DNA from: Balanoglossus misakiensis
Lineage: Eukaryota > Hemichordata
DNA length: 64,000 nt
Assembly (NCBI GenBank): GCA_040954595.2
Contig: CM082598.2
Coordinates: 1,736,001 to 1,800,000, forward strand
Direction: 5' to 3'
In this document: positions 25,436 through 38,500 of the stretch, piece by piece
How positions within the stretch are numbered: the stretch's first letter is position 1
Layout of the letters: each line of letters begins with the position of its first letter
The notes under the pieces: generated by a model
The model's database searches: none
The model's input: only the letters and a program-made list of their open reading frames with translations
Told to the model about the DNA's origin: nothing
Translations under genes and position numbers: made by a program

Positions 25436-28400
25436 GTAATGAAAAGAATAAACCAAGCAAAATGATGTCTCACTCAAAAGAACCAACAGACACAACAATA
25501 ATCTCAGTATCTGGAGCTGTGTCCACCCTGTCCACCCCTAAATAAACAAAGTCTCTGCTACTTTACAAAGTGCAAATTTTTCTGGGCCTATGTCAGATAG
25601 CTGCGAATTATAATGATAATGGGATCTAGACTCATCAAATTTGCTCTTCAGTATTGAGACTTGAAGGCTCATTAGCCAATCCTTTGCCTCAATTTCATCC
25701 ATTTATCTTTGAAATTGAAAGATCATCACTATTGAAATATGATTCTTTAATGTCATAATGGTTCTGTTTATTTGATAAGGTCATTTTCAAGACAAAATAA
25801 ATTTCCTTATAGATGAATCTGATAATTAAAAACCTTTTACTAGCATCGCTTGGTGCAAACCTAGTGTTTTCTATGGTAAAGTTGGAACTCTATGAAATCC
25901 ATGATCATCTTTTAAGTACAACACCATGCCTATGACCACACATACATCAATGCTTAGTAGAACCTAGATGTGGAAAGGCTCTGACACTGAAAACCTCTAC
26001 CCAGTTTTGAAAATGAAAGAAATACCACAATAAGCAAAACAAAATAACTACACAAGAGCGCCTACCTTTATAACAACGCCCACTTCTTAAGAACTTGACA
26101 AGTTTGTATGCCCTTGTGGCTTGGTACGTTCGATGGACGGTTTGCTTGTTGGCAGATATTCTTCATGTGAAACAGTGATTCCAGTCGCACTAAAGAGCCA
26201 TAGTTCATCATGTACGTTATATTTCTGACAAAGTGCGCCCTCATGCGTTTGGTGTCAGAAAATGACGCCGTCCCCAATTGATAATTAAATGAGAACGTCA
26301 GCCACTTTTGATGTTATCTGGGTTATCCCTTTACGCTTCAAGTAATTTCTATCATTCTTCTCACTGACATAAATACTTGTGCGTGGTCTGGAAGTTATCA
26401 TTTGTCTAATACACGGGTTGTGAAATAGACACCCAATAATTATGAATCTCTGTGTTCGGAATGTACAAGCAGTTCAGTATTTAAGCTTACTGTAAGTTCC
26501 TGCGTGACACGGCACAAGGACGTTTCCTATTACTCGAGCGGAACAGATGACAACCAAGCTCATCAAACCTTACACTGGAATTCAAAAACATCCCCCATGG
26601 CTTCATTTTCACACAAAAAAAATAAAACATTAAAATGTGTTTCAAACGCAGAAATTCTTATCTTAATTGGTATCTACGTGCTACATCTTCATCAGATCAA
26701 AATGCCCACAGGATTCATGTTCCATCAAGACACATAAATCACGTGTGTCGGTTTTAATTAAGGGTCGTAGTGTATTCCCTTGGAAGATCTTGTCGAGTGA
26801 TTGATTTAATTTACAAGTCGATACACCTTCGAGGTCCTTGTGATAGATTCAAGCACTGTCACAGTTCACAGTTAGTTATTTACAGCGGAATGCAAAGCGC
26901 CAGATCTTGTTAACGAAGGAAGCTTTCGAGTTACAACAGTGCAGATTGACGCACCGATCTGAGATTTTGATTCACAGGAGTATTGGTGTATTTAATGAAG
27001 TTCTCACGAATCCAGATGCCCCTTCATCCAACATTTCTCGTCAAATTCATTACTTTAAGAGGACTATATTATCATTTATGGCGCTTCAGGGGGCGATAGG
27101 CCCATTAAGATATGATTGTCCTCTCTACCTATAGGCGATGGAATTAACTATCATCGATCGCAAAATCCACCTAGGGAGGTCGTCCCGGGCTGAATTTTTC
27201 GATTAAAAGTGAAGTGGCTTATTATAATATATAAATTGATCTATTGCCTTGTGCATAAATATACCGTATCTCTGATAATGTCTTGATTTGTAATCAAATC
27301 TTTTTGATGTACAGTATAGCGAGTGACCTATGTAACTTGTAAACGGAGTTATATATTACGTTGTACTCCATTTTGAATGTCGAATCGCGATGGCAATTTT
27401 ATCCCGCTGTACAAAACATGTCCTCTGATATCATTGATCTGTCCACCGAAAGGACAGATCGATTTGAACAAGGTTAACTCCAACATTCTTTCTTTGGTTA
27501 TTGTCAACAAGAAAGTGAACTTTTTTTACAAAATCAGTAATTCATGTAAGTTGGCTTGACTTACCGTCAGTGTTACTTGCAAAGACCCAGAAAGTGTGAC
27601 ATGCTACTCATCGATTTGTCAGACAGCGTAGTGTGGAATAATGAGAGGTTCTCCCCGACGTCTTAGACAAAACAACAATAGAGGAATTAGACGGACAATG
27701 GATAGACCTCAAGCAATATAAGCCGGTCATAATACCCCATTATGCGTTTTATCGTCGTTACAGGTAGCCATTACGAAACTAAACCTCGCTTTGATACGCT
27801 GTGAACCCCAAGGTTACCGTGGTTTGCCAAAGCTCGGAAACTCAGATGGATGTACGCTTGATTATTTTAAGACAACACAGATAAAAACAAACAAAAAGAG
27901 AGAAAGCAAAACAAAACCACAATTTCTTAGGATTCGTGAGGATATCCAGGTGTTTACTTCCTGCAGTTCTTAGATCCACGTTTACCATAATGACTGACTG
28001 CGTCAGAGCGATACCCATCTGTTTTCGCAGGGAATAATGGGAAACCCTTCGGCGACCATGTTTCCAGTTCACCAATGAATTTCACCGAAACGGAAAATAA
28101 CCATCAATTGGGGGTTACCTAAACTGTTAGCAACAAAGGTGATGTTTGTACTCTGTGACTTCTTGGAAGATCACAACGTGGATGTTTACTTATGGGGACA
28201 CAAAATAATCTTTGACCTCTAGATACTGGTCTTTCCATACTGACATCAGAAATTGGACTTTCTGTTTCAATCAGTTGAATTGGTTGAGTGCGCATTCACA
28301 GTGAGGTCTCTGAAGATTCATTCAGAAACTTTGCGCGAAGTCGATGGCTTTCAGACTGTGATCATTCTGTGTCAATAGGACGAACAAAAAGAATTCTGAC

Positions 28401-29994
28401 AATTATGGAGAATAAGCGACCCGTATGATGGGAATTTCCTCGGACAATCGAACTCACAAAACAGGCTGAATATCTTTGTTGCCTAATTTGCTGTAATGAT
28501 GGCTGTCGTTTAGCTGGGCGTTTGGTAATGCATGTGGTTGGACTGACAGCTCGGCTATGCGATGACGTAGGAGTAACAATGGTGGATTTCTGCAGGAATG
28601 GGCTTCTTAGTCAACTTTCAGGATGTGCAAACTGCGGGCACAATTAAACGTCTCAAAAGAAGCCTAAATGATAGTAAAAAAGACAATAACACTTGAAGCT
28701 GCAGCTAATCCCCCCAAACATACTTCAGAGTTGTTGTCATTGCCCACTAATTGGGGATAATTAGTGAGTTCCCCGCATTGCTTAGCTACACATTCCACCG
28801 ACCACTTAGAGCAAATGACAGCTTCCTGAATAGATACACCCTTGTGAACAAACCCACTCAAGAGTATTGCTATCAAATCCATACCATGCCTGTCGTTAGG
28901 AGAAACGAAAACTAAATTGTTCAAATTCCCCTACTGTCCAATGTGAAGTCACGTTGACAAAAGGTCGCACAACCTACCTGCAATCTTGCCTTCGTTTATT
29001 CAACCGACACGAGTCTTGTAAATTATCATCAGACTAATGAAGGCCATGCCCCCTTCCTGTCGACGCAACAGATCTCCCTACGCTGTCTGAATCATACGTC
29101 GCAGCTCAACAGAGAATCCTCTTGGTGACAAATTAATTTTTGCGAAGACGTAAGAAACTACCTGTGATTCCAGCTACAGGGAGGTTAGTTGTGTGCAGTC
29201 GGTGCCACTTGTCGAAGCACCACCCCCTCGCGATATTACAGAATGTGCTTGCCCAAGCAAGCATGCAAGCATCCATGTGGAATTTGTTTTCGTAATTGCC
29301 TAATTGGTGTCTTGCATATTGTGTAAATTGTGACACTGACAACACAAACAGAACATTAAACGGGTTTGGCAATTACTCGCGACGCAAGGACATTTTAACA
29401 ATCTGGAAACACTGGGGTCGATCGTCTGCCTGCATGAGCACCCTGTCAACGGTTAAATCGTCGTCATCATCCAATTCAAATATTAATAGATCTTTTTTTC
29501 CCATCTCTAACCAGCTGTGATCAAGAAAGACTACATATTATTATTTTTTCAGCTCGTAAAAACAAATTTCTCGTCACAGCACTTGCAACTAACATAAACA
29601 TCACAATATTCACATCGCTTTATACACAGAAAACAACCCTACGCCTAAAGGCAAATACATGTATCATAATTCAGTTTAAACGTATAGCTGCTCGAACTTA
29701 TCGTATTGCGACTTAAATGAACAAGTTTTTTATACGTTGGCAAACAGGATTAATCATCTTCACTCAATTCATCGAAAGAGAAAATTCAAATTTACATCGT
29801 TCAAGCCACATGTGACCTGATTAATGGGCACTCTCTAAACTGGATAAGCGCCACTAAAAACAAATGTTGTATGCAGGTGTAGTCAGGTAGCATGCAAATA
29901 AAACTATAAGGGGGGTTAACCATGTGTTTTGCTATTGTGATAATTCCTACATCTACATGAGCCAGTTTCAGAAAACCCCTACGTCTATTGTTTA

Positions 29995-32900
29995 ATGGAA
30001 ACTACCTTGACGTCATCAACAATGGATTCAGTTGTGGTGCATCTCGCGGCTCTTCTCATCAATTTTTGTTTTGGTGTTTCTTCATCATCATCACAGTCTC
30101 CCGAAAGACCGAACATCGTCTTCGTTCTAGCCGACGACTTGGGGTGGAACGATGTCGGTTACCATGGCAGCGCTATCAAAACTCCGACAATAGATTGGTT
30201 GGCAAGAGAGGGCGTTCGATTGGAAAACTATTATGTTCAACCAGTATGCTCTCCGACAAGGAGTCAACTATTTACAGGACGCTATCAGGTCAGTTGTCCA
30301 TCACTGCTGATGGGAGGGGCAGGGATTTTGCAGACCATTACAGGAAAAAGATGTCTAGATAGTTCAACAATCGTGTTGGGAGTATATGTAACTTGCAAGT
30401 TATCCCGGTCAGTGACAGTGCTTCATTATGAATACGTACTGATTTTATATTCAAATGATAATGAGCAGGCTCTGGTGTATACAGTGAGTGTACAGATCTG
30501 TGGTGTGTAACATTTGACTTCATGTGTATTATAAAAAAAAGCCAATTTGGCATTGTGATTTTTTTCTCAAGATCCACACTGGACTACAGCATTCCATTAT
30601 TTGGATGAGCACACCACTCTGTCTCCCTAGAAACGAAGTTATAATCGCTCAAAAACTGAAAGAGGCTGGTTACTCGACGCACCTGATTGGGAAATGGCAC
30701 GTGGGCCATTACATGAAACACTGCCTTCCTCACTATAGAGGTTTTGATTCTTTCTTTGGTGAGTGCAGTTCTTGAAACATTCTACTCTGATCATGTGTGT
30801 GATGTTGCTTCATCCAGTTTGCTCTTTTTATACTTTTTCTGTCCTTTAATTTAATTTAGCAAGACCATTGCCCAGGACATTTCAAAAAGTTCTGCTTTTC
30901 GATTTAATCTCTGTTAACAAAATAAACACTTTTGTGTATAGGTTTTTACCAGGCTGGTTCCGATTACTATTACCACAATTCTACGAACGGCGTCTACTCT
31001 GGTTGGGATCTGAGACGAAATGACGAATTGGTGGCCGACTGGTACATGGGGAAATACTCAACACATATGTACACACAAGAGGCTGTTGATATTATAAGCA
31101 AACATGACAGGAAGCAGGTATGGGTGTTTCACCCTTCATCTCCCGTGCTTACAGTTTGAAAGAAGTGAATGGATATTGACTGCCCTTTGTCTGTTATCTA
31201 TCTACATGAGGGGGAAAGCTCCATTAAAAGTTCGGACCTCACTTCCTCACTTAGTTATCAAGGGATTAATCATATTCAAATATTTGAAGGGATTAAAAAG
31301 AAGATAGAAAATAGTGTAAAGTGTGTCAGTTACCAAGAACAACTGTCTGACTGCCTGTCAGCTTGTCTGTCTGTCTATCTGTCTATGCCCGTCAGTGTCT
31401 AACTTAATGTGTACAATTTTCTTAACATGGTAGATTGTAGATCACATTTGGTTTTATATACCAAGCCTGTCTTCTGCAATAAATAACATTTTTGTTTGTT
31501 TTTTCCCAGCCCATGTTCTTATTTTTTTCACACCAAGCAGTGCACGTTCCTTTACAAGTACCAACACCATACTCTGACCTTTACCAAGGTCACATTCAAG
31601 ACGCCAAACGGCGACTGTATGCGGGCTTGGCAACTGCGCTAGATGAATCTCTCTATTATGTCATAGACGCTTTGAAAAGCAAGGGAATGTGGAATCAGAC
31701 AGTGTTGATATTTTCGTCTGGTGCGTATATGATAATTGAAATTTTATAGGAGAGATTCTAGACGCTCTTTTTTTCGCGTGTGCCACCCAATGAAAATCTG
31801 TGATTGGCTAGATCTCAGTTTGCCATGGTAACTATAGCTAATTTTTCATAGGTGACCGTATATCTTTAAGAATACTGTCTGCATCGACGGTGTATGATGT
31901 CATTGGTAATGCAAGGCTAGTGTCGAACAATAGGTGTGGAGTGTGTATATTCAAGTTGAATGTGTCCATGAAACATCATGAAAACGAAAGGTTTTATTCC
32001 ATGCAGACAATGGTGGCTCCGTCACAGAAGGAGGCAATAATTGGCCGTTACGTGGAAGCAAGGCTTCACTCTATGAGGGTGGTATTCGTGCAGTTTGCTT
32101 TGTGAATAGTCCATTATTACCAATCAAGGCGAGGGGTAGTGTTAACAAGGAACTGATGCATGTCACTGATTGGTTCCCTACACTTGTGCACCTGGCGAAA
32201 GGGGATTTGCATGGCGTGCTGCCATTGGATGGGTACAACCAATGGCAAACAATCAGGTGAGATATCGCAAAGATAGTCCAGTATCACAAAAGTTAATAAA
32301 ACCGACAGCAATAAAAAAATCATTTCTTTCCTTTGAACACCAACATTGTTAATAAAAAAACAAAACTTTATTTGTGAAAATTCGCAAAGTCGAAAAATTG
32401 TCGACGTGAACCTTGAGTCCTTGGGTTCAACTTTTAACTTCAGGCAGTTTAAGTGTAACCTCTTTGACTTCTTGTCTCCCTGTCTGTCTGTCTGTCTGTC
32501 TCTCTGTCTATCTCAACAGCGAAGGAAAGCCATCAATGAGGTATGAGATTCTCCACAATATCGACCCACTCTACTTTCATCCTAATGTCCGCACTACTGA
32601 GTGGATAGACAATCCCTACTTTGATGTAACCACGCAAGCGGCCATCAGAGTTGGAGACTGGAAATTACTCACAGGGAGACCGGGTAAATACTTTCAAATT
32701 TAAAAAAAATGCTGCGAGAAAAACTCTAAATCCTGCTGTGAACGGAACACATGCGTTTATTTTAACAGGAAACCTACTGGTATATACTGGTATATGTTCA
32801 TGTACCGTATAATGGAGAAACTGGTACATGCACGACCAACAGTGCATTTAATTGCCATTTCATGCAAGCTTTCATGTACTGAACATGCGTATACACAGTA

Positions 32901-33235
32901 AACAGATTTAATAAACTTTTCTGGCTTTTCCAAGGCCAAATAATACTGGCAAGTTTTCCCCCACAGGTAATGGAAAGTGGATACCACCACCCGAATCAGG
33001 CATGGAAATCTTAAACGACACGTCCTCCAAAAGCGATCTTGTACACCTGTATAATATAAGGAAGGATCCTTCGGAGATGATTGATCAGGCTCGTTCCAGG
33101 CCGGATATTGTTTCAGCCTTGTTGCATAGACTCTCTGTGTACAATGCCTCGGCTGTGCCATGTTTGTTCCCGAAAGAGGATGTTCGCGGTTCGAATCCGT
33201 TAAACGGAGATGGTGGCTGGGGTCCCTGGTTATAG
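29995..33235 (+). CDS. Arylsulfatase, B/I/J type, complete seven-exon model
   Basis: Exons are 29995-30288, 30572-30758, 30942-31117, 31510-31720, 32007-32256, 32520-32683 and 32967-33235, giving 516 aa. The second ATG at 30022 gives 507 aa and starts directly with a signal peptide (hydrophobic [12 protein letters not shown]), so it may be the true start. The enzyme should hydrolyse sulfate esters in lysosomes or outside the cell. Active-site residues are all present (numbered from the second Met): metal ligands in LADDLGW (38-39), the formylglycine site CSPTR (Cys76), GKWH, the SHQAVH histidine, the DNGG pair assembled across the exon 4/5 junction, and the later Lys in PLRGSK. The end, GGWGPWL, matches the ARSB/I/J C-terminus. 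B, I and J cannot be separated here. The intron before exon 6 carries a GTCT microsatellite as its pyrimidine tract. Confidence 0.95.
32481..32513 (+). repeat. TGTC microsatellite at a splice acceptor
   Basis: (TGTC)n-like repeat ending a few bases before the CAACAG acceptor of arylsulfatase exon 6, where it serves as the polypyrimidine tract. Confidence 0.8.
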
Positions 33236-34002
33236 TGTCTTTTCAGAGTCATTATAAGGGGACCATTTGATTTCGTGTGTGTGTGTGGGGGGGGGGGTGT
33301 TTGCAGATGGCGGTGCGGAAGAAAAAAATCTGCAATGCCTTTGAGACAAAAAATGACTTGAAGCATGCATGGTTATACAAATCTGATCATTGGTCTTTTA
33401 TAATAATCTGGTTTTGCAGTAGATGAGTTTATCCCCCAGTTAACTCTTAAGTTGTCACAATTGCGGACTATAAGTTCTAAATCTTGGTGCACTTGTTGCC
33501 AAGCGCGAAATGCAGCACTTGCAAGGATATGCATAGCGCCTTACACAGCAGTACACAATTAGGTCATGCACCAAAAACAAGACCCAGTTGCTGAGTCAAC
33601 ATTGACCGGTCATTGGCTGGACTGATGGCTTAAGTTGTTGCCCCAGTTCTTGTTTACCTAACCTCACTTCACCAAACCTGCATGGCTATTCATTTTCAGC
33701 TACAGTCAGTGGCATTTGTAACAAAAGCATTCTTTTAAGCTTTTAAGTAAGAAGCCGAAAGCCGACAGATGTTTGGACAGTAAAAGTCTATGTTTGATAC
33801 ACTTGGTGCACTGGCCAGTTTTGGCCAATTGGCAGTCAGGTTATCTATTTTCGTTTTTGTTGTTTGGAATTTAAATTGGGTGACACACCTCTATACCAAA
33901 CAATCGTCTTAATCATCATTATGGCTGTAATTCCTCCTCTCTCCCCTCTGCAATCAAACAAATGAGTTAACCTCCACCACCTTTGTTTACCCAAGGGAGC
34001 CT

Positions 34003-34040
34003 CTACCTTCAATGTCTGACCGGCCAGACATTGAAGGTAG
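34003..34040. repeat. 38-bp near-perfect palindrome
   Basis: CTACCTTCAATGTCTG (34003-34018) and its exact reverse complement (34025-34040) flank a six-base centre, ACCGGC, that is itself palindromic except for one mismatched pair. With almost no loop it would extrude as a cruciform. Confidence 0.8.
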
Positions 34041-34896
34041 CAGCTCACTTGTATGCAAGAAGTTGATGAAGGCATGCTCATTTCTGAACTTGATTATAAG
34101 TTATCTCATCCCCAATCACCTCGTGGTATTTTACAATTTGGTCTGATTTACATGCAACCCATTTCTAGAAATTGGTGTCTTTCAAGTTGTCATGTTTTGT
34201 AAGCTTTAATAGGTTGATATGTGTGGGAAGACCACATTGTTGCTTTGGTCGAACTCAACTTCTTGTCTCCAAAGGCTTATGTCTTGGACGAACTGTTGAA
34301 CTTACACTTTATTTGGCCTGATTTTACCCATTTCAGTAGATTTGACTTGTGTTTTACGAGTAGACAAAGGCTGGGTTAGTTGCGTGGGCGAGTTCTGTCC
34401 TAAATCCATAGAAAGTACATGTTTATGAAGGTGCACGACAAGGTAAGCTGAACCTACTTTAACTTGCATTCTTTAATTAAAGAGTTTTTGATGCGGTTCA
34501 GTAAACATACACTAAGTGATGACTTGGCACATTTTGAGGTCAATCCATCCACAAAGGCTTAACAGTTTCGATTCAAAGTCAAGCCGATTTGTTCGCTGCT
34601 GTTGTTGTCGGTCACCACCCTCTGACAAGAAAGAGAATGTTGGTCCAGATATGAAGGACGTGCCAAAAAGAAGGGTTATTGAACTCTTGAGAACACAAGA
34701 ACTGTTGAGAATCTCATGAACAGATTGCAGATCAAGACCACTGCTTCTCATATACCTTTCCTCAAACTTTTACGTCCAAAAAAGTGGAATTTGAGAAAAT
34801 GCATCACAGTTAGAGTGTTAAACGAACCAGAAAGGGGCAACTCATCAGCATCGATCATCTTCACCCAAGAAATACATGTTTGTTTACCTTGAAACA

Positions 34897-34910
34897 GTTG
34901 CCATGGAAAC
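34897..34910. promoter_or_regulatory. X-box-like motif upstream of the cysteine-repeat gene
   Basis: GTTGCCATGGAAAC differs from the ideal RFX X-box (GTTGCCATGGCAAC) by one base. It lies about 650 bases upstream of the ATG at 35556. Confidence 0.35.
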
Positions 34911-35555
34911 TGGTTATATATGCCATTGTTGGTACATAGTCAGTTGGCTAAAGTTGAAGGAGAATTAATAATAAGTTATATCGTTTTCATCTATACTTAC
35001 AAGTTTAACAACTTAACGTGAAAATCCACACCACAACTAGTATAAGTTGAGCATTGCTATGAACAGCGAATGGCAATGAAAAAAACAATTGATGAAGGTT
35101 ACAGGTTTGTGCCCAAGGCCACCTGCAAATCTATAAGTTCCGAAACATCTCCAATACAAGATGTGCATTTTCTTCAAAAAGAAAATGAAAATGGTCAATC
35201 TGACCACGGGACGGATTGCTTACAAGTTAAAGTGAAATTTGAGATTGTGAATCTGATCACGTTTCACTTGTTGTTTTCTTGAAAGGCCTTTCCACATGAA
35301 CAGAGACTTTAGTGTGTAATAATATATATACCTGTGGTGTTAAGGCCACAATGTACACGCCCACCCTCTACATCAACAAAACCCTGCGCTTGCACTTCTG
35401 ACACTTGCATGATGTGAATACACCCCCACCTCCAATAGGAGGTGATCAAACATAACACGTGATCAATTAAGACCATTATAAGTTTTGGGTGAGGCCGAGG
35501 AATCGTAGTCATTTTCTGCAAGTCGGACGAGTGACAGCAACAAACAACAGGCAAG

Positions 35556-38500
35556 ATGAAAACTTTACTCTTGGGTCTTCTGCTCTCTGCTGTGGTACTG
35601 GCTGTTCACAGCGAGGATAAGGTAAAGCCAGGGAAGAAAAGTGACTATCTTGCCAAGGTGTTCAGCAAGAAAACAGCCAAGGTAGGCCTGAAGATATCCA
35701 TGAAAAGAACACAATTCAGAAATAGTTTAACTGCGTTTTTTTTCTTTTCTTTAACTTCTGGTGATGGCACCCCGAGGAAAATCGACACATTTGTTCCGAA
35801 AAGATTCAACACTGTCAACTTTCTTTTTCTGTTTAAAAAAGCACAGTTTGCTAGTTAATATATATCGCTTTCCATAACCGTGTTTCTACCCATTTGTACC
35901 CATTTGTATAACGCTTTCTAAGGCACATGTTGTCTCAAAGTAGGTCATCATGAGGTGGGGAAAGAGGCGATCTAAAAAACTGTACACTTAGAGCCTGCGA
36001 CAAATGTACTGACCTGAGTGGTACACAGTTTTTGTAAAAGAAGCACTGATGTATAAGATCGAATTGGGTGATGCTAAATACCTTTTAAGTACTCATGATT
36101 AATTCTTGCAGGCTCCACTTTTTTCTTCAATGTTTCACTTTCTCCGGACATTCATCATTAAAAGTTCCAATCACATATGCAAATTTAACCACAGTTACCA
36201 TGGAAAGTAGAGATCCAGCCAATCACAGAGTTTATTAGGTGGCCATGTGAACGAGTAGTTGTTTTATTCTCATATACCATTCTTTGTTATGACCCCTCCT
36301 CCCTTGTGTATGGGCTGGAGGCCATGAAGGTCTTGAAGGTCCTTTATTTACCCATGACTATAACAACACAACCACTCTTCAATAGAACTTCTGAAAAGTC
36401 ACACAATACACTCCTTCAAGGCTCATCCTAGCAGCTTTTTTTTCAAAGGCAGTTTCTTCAATGCATTGTTTCCTTTATCACTCAAAGAAGACTTCGTGTA
36501 TTGAACGTTGTGTGGGAAGATGATTTACAACTTACTTTACAATTAACGAGTCTCTCTCTCTCTCTCTCTTTTACATGAACAAAAACGGAAAGAGAGGTGA
36601 TGGTAAGTTATTATTGCTGAATTTATTCAAAATTACAGGGCAGGAAAATAGTGTACAACCTTGCACAGTTGCTTACAAATGTATTAAAGTTCTCGTAACT
36701 CAAATGTGGGGCACTGTCTATCTTCAACTGGGGTTTCCCGTTCATGACTTATCAACTATAAAGAAGTGTTGAGAATAAAACAAGTACGGTATAATTTAAG
36801 TAGATTATATATGGGAGAAAAATACAAATTAAGGGTCATTATGGCTTTGAATGCTGAAGTTTATAGGTATACACTCTCATTTGTTTGTATTTTTAGTTTG
36901 TGAAAATACCTGTTATTGGTCTAATGATGGTGAATGTGATGATGGAGGTCCTGGTTCGCAGTATTCACTTTGTGATCTAGGAACTGACTGTGGTGACTGT
37001 GGATCTAGATATGGTAGGAAATATTTTCCCGTTTGTAGGATATGAGAGTAAAAATCTCACCAAAATGAATAAATGGAAAACACTGATCATTCATTTTGGC
37101 GAGTTTTTCACTCAACAAGTGAGATGGAAGTTGTGTGTTGTCGAACGTTGATTCTCTATATTTCCACATGTAGAATAACATTAACGTGTCTTGTATCAAA
37201 CATTATTAATGGGAAAAGGGCAGCGAGAGAGAGACTTTGTCCCTTTTAACAATTATTTAGTTTATACTGCAATTATGTGTTCTAGTTCCTACTACATGTG
37301 AGAATACCTGTAGCTGGGCTTATGATGGGGAATGCGATGATGGTGGCCCAGGATCTTTGTATTCAGTTTGTGAATTTGGAACTGACTGTGCTGACTGTGG
37401 AGACAGAGAGGAAGAGCCAGAGGTCAATGGTAAGGAGTTTGTATTTCGACAGCATCAGATGTAGTCCATGGGAATATGCAACTTGTCAAGAAAAAACGAT
37501 TAATGCTAAACAGCCAAATACCCATGACGACATGCAAATTAAAAACAAGTACATGTAACTTTTTTTACCAGGTTGCACTGATACTTGTTCCTTTCCCAAT
37601 GATGGCGACTGTGATGATGGAGGTCCTGGATCTCAGTATTCAATTTGTGATCTAGGAACTGACTGTGGTGACTGTGGACCTAGGGGTGGTAAGAATCTTT
37701 ATCAAATAATTCCTGTTTGGGTTCCTATATATATCATTATCAATGATACATACAGAAATACATACATACATACACACATACTGGTACATACAGGTACATA
37801 CAATATATACTCTTTAATGTACCGGTATGTATGGATGTAAAGACTACCAAAGTTTGGTATAGGCATGCATGCACCCACCCGAATTACATCGTAGTTGAAA
37901 ATCCACTGTGAGTGTGAATGTTTGGAATACTTTGAATTGTATACATCAATTCTACTGTCAGTTGTTCCACCAAACATTCTGATGGTACGTCTTCGGTTCA
38001 TTGAGCGTGCACTCAGAAATGAAGGTTCCTCGATCGGTAATTTGTGAATCTTTGATGCTTCCCTTACAGAATGTACTGACACTTGTTCTTATGCCCATGA
38101 TGGCGAATGTGATGATGGAGGTGAAGGATCATTATATTCAATTTGTACCCACGGAACTGATTGTGCAGACTGCGGTGTCAGACTTGGTAAGCATTATTTT
38201 ACAAGCTCTGTTAGCTGTAAATTCTCGCTATTAATATTTTGATTTATGTATCTACTGCAGTTTGGTGTTCGAATCCCTGAGCATGACACAATCCCGAGCA
38301 TTTAGCTTATCAGCACATGCCAAAATATCCAATCATTTGAAATAAATAAAGAGATAATTCACAGGGTGAATATGACTTTTATTTTCATTTTATAATATGT
38401 TCAAATAATAAACATGGGTACACTCATGCATCCAATGTGATATATTTTGGTAAATTACCATCTTATTAAACCTGTTTACAGGAAGGTCACTTGAAATGAA

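Larger units (their letters stand above)
14016..29994. other. 16-kb gene-free interval between divergent genes
   Basis: This separates the start of the minus-strand RERG-like gene from the start of the plus-strand arylsulfatase. I found no exon with a recognisable protein match in either strand. Open frames are short, overlap in several frames and lack motifs. The interval holds several TTAATTAA-type homeodomain-like motifs, a dense GATA-site cluster (20958-21047), a 15-bp inverted repeat (24855-24936), a G-rich minisatellite (16990-17105) and single copies of two dispersed repeats (22935-23018, 25355-25435). Long-range regulatory sequence or an unseen noncoding RNA gene are the likeliest contents, but neither is shown. 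Confidence 0.55.
33236..35555. other. Intergenic: arylsulfatase 3' flank to the start of the cysteine-repeat gene
   Basis: No further coding exon is recognised. The region has a GT/G tract near 33279-33299, a 38-bp near-palindrome at 34003-34040 and an X-box-like site at 34897. A short plus-strand frame at 34516-34719 has a Lys-rich end but no domain, and no intron partner was found. Confidence 0.5.

Noticed and set aside
30338-30577. Minus-strand frame inside the arylsulfatase
   Set aside because: It overlaps the first intron and lacks any motif.
33180-33202. GGTTCGAATCC resembling a tRNA B box
   Set aside because: It lies in the last coding exon of the arylsulfatase and no cloverleaf or A box surrounds it.
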